A DNA stretch of 64,000 bases from JAGNLM01 sp964439835. GTDB taxonomy: Bacteria; Pseudomonadota; Gammaproteobacteria; JAABTG01. Position numbers and translations under genes: made by a program. The stretch lies in contig CAYTPQ010000006.1 in assembly GCA_964439835.1 (NCBI GenBank), positions 32,651 to 96,650 on the forward strand, in the 5' to 3' direction. The notes beneath the pieces were generated by a model that was not told the origin of the DNA, did not search any database, and saw only the letters and a list, made by a program, of their open reading frames with translations. Of the stretch, positions 63,917-64,000 are shown one piece after another; the first letter of the stretch is position 1, and every line of letters begins with the position of its first letter.

Positions 63917-64000
63917 GCGGCGCGGGCCGCGTGAGCGAGGACCCGCCCGCGGGAGCGGACGTGGGTCCGCACCAGGGAGGGCACGTCCAGGATGAGCGCG
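63913..64000 (-). CDS. cheA: Histidine kinase CheA, C-terminal end
   Basis: The last 28 codons of a gene entering from the window edge. ALILDVPSLV is the typical end of the CheA P5 regulatory domain, followed by an Arg/Ala-rich tail. Its TGA overlaps the cheB GTG, which supports the cheA-cheB order. Identified from this short end and context only. Confidence 0.7.
   Translation of the reverse strand, partial: ALILDVPSLVRTHVRSRGRVLAHAARAA

Overview
The window is about 70% GC, has no insertion sequences, phage genes or CRISPR arrays, and reads as a densely packed chromosome of a flagellated, respiring gammaproteobacterium. The evidence for that class is gene content and order: ftsK-lolA-rarA-crcB-serS divergent from trxB-aat-bpt-infA, kdsB-trm112-lpxK-exbD-exbB, sdhE-ygfX near sdhCDAB, tRNA-fMet-rimP-nusA-infB-rbfA-truB-rpsO-pnp, and a Pseudomonas-like cheA-cheB-motC-motD-cheW block. 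A Chromatiales-like lineage is my guess; nothing in the window proves the genus. GTG and TTG starts are frequent, and many cistrons are joined by 1-11 nt overlaps, especially GTGA.

Layout. 1-6.1 kb (minus): FtsK translocase, LolA, RarA, CrcB, a DUF190 protein and truncated SerS. 6.4-10.4 kb (plus): thioredoxin reductase, a FemAB-like protein, the two N-degron amino-acyl transferases and IF-1. 10.4-16 kb: a PP1-like phosphatase, a small orphan gene, a lipid A/Kdo cluster with ExbBD, and a divergent glycosyltransferase-like gene. 16.0-16.2 kb is a striking nested inverted repeat. 16.3-24.4 kb: ComEC, a DUF2062 protein, LolCD, TsaB, a DinG-family helicase and a possible nuclease-fold protein. 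24.7-33 kb: diguanylate cyclase, YgfX/SdhE, an orphan sigma-54 activator, a NosL-like protein, succinate dehydrogenase and YgfZ. 33-41 kb: agmatine to putrescine enzymes, a YheT hydrolase, a giant MFS-acyltransferase-acyl-ACP synthetase fusion and a BASS-family transporter. 41-49.8 kb: the translation/RNA operon behind an initiator tRNA. 49.8-54 kb: small hypothetical genes, ZapG, and the poorly understood AmmeMemoRadiSam trio. 54-64 kb: a pentapeptide-repeat membrane protein, FliK-like and FlhB-C-like genes, PBP1b with a candidate lipoprotein activator, then the chemotaxis/motor cluster.

How it fits together. Most modules are housekeeping: chromosome segregation, envelope biogenesis (LolA/C/D, LpxK, KdsB, PBP1b), translation initiation, respiration with its flavinylation factor, and motility. 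The least explained items are the amrS/amrBA trio, several different palindromic repeats sitting in gene gaps, a lipoprotein beside PBP1b that resembles LpoP, an FlhB C-terminal paralogue without the cleavage motif, an initiator tRNA with a U-U rather than C-A mismatch at 1-72, and a few small conserved-looking genes of unknown function.
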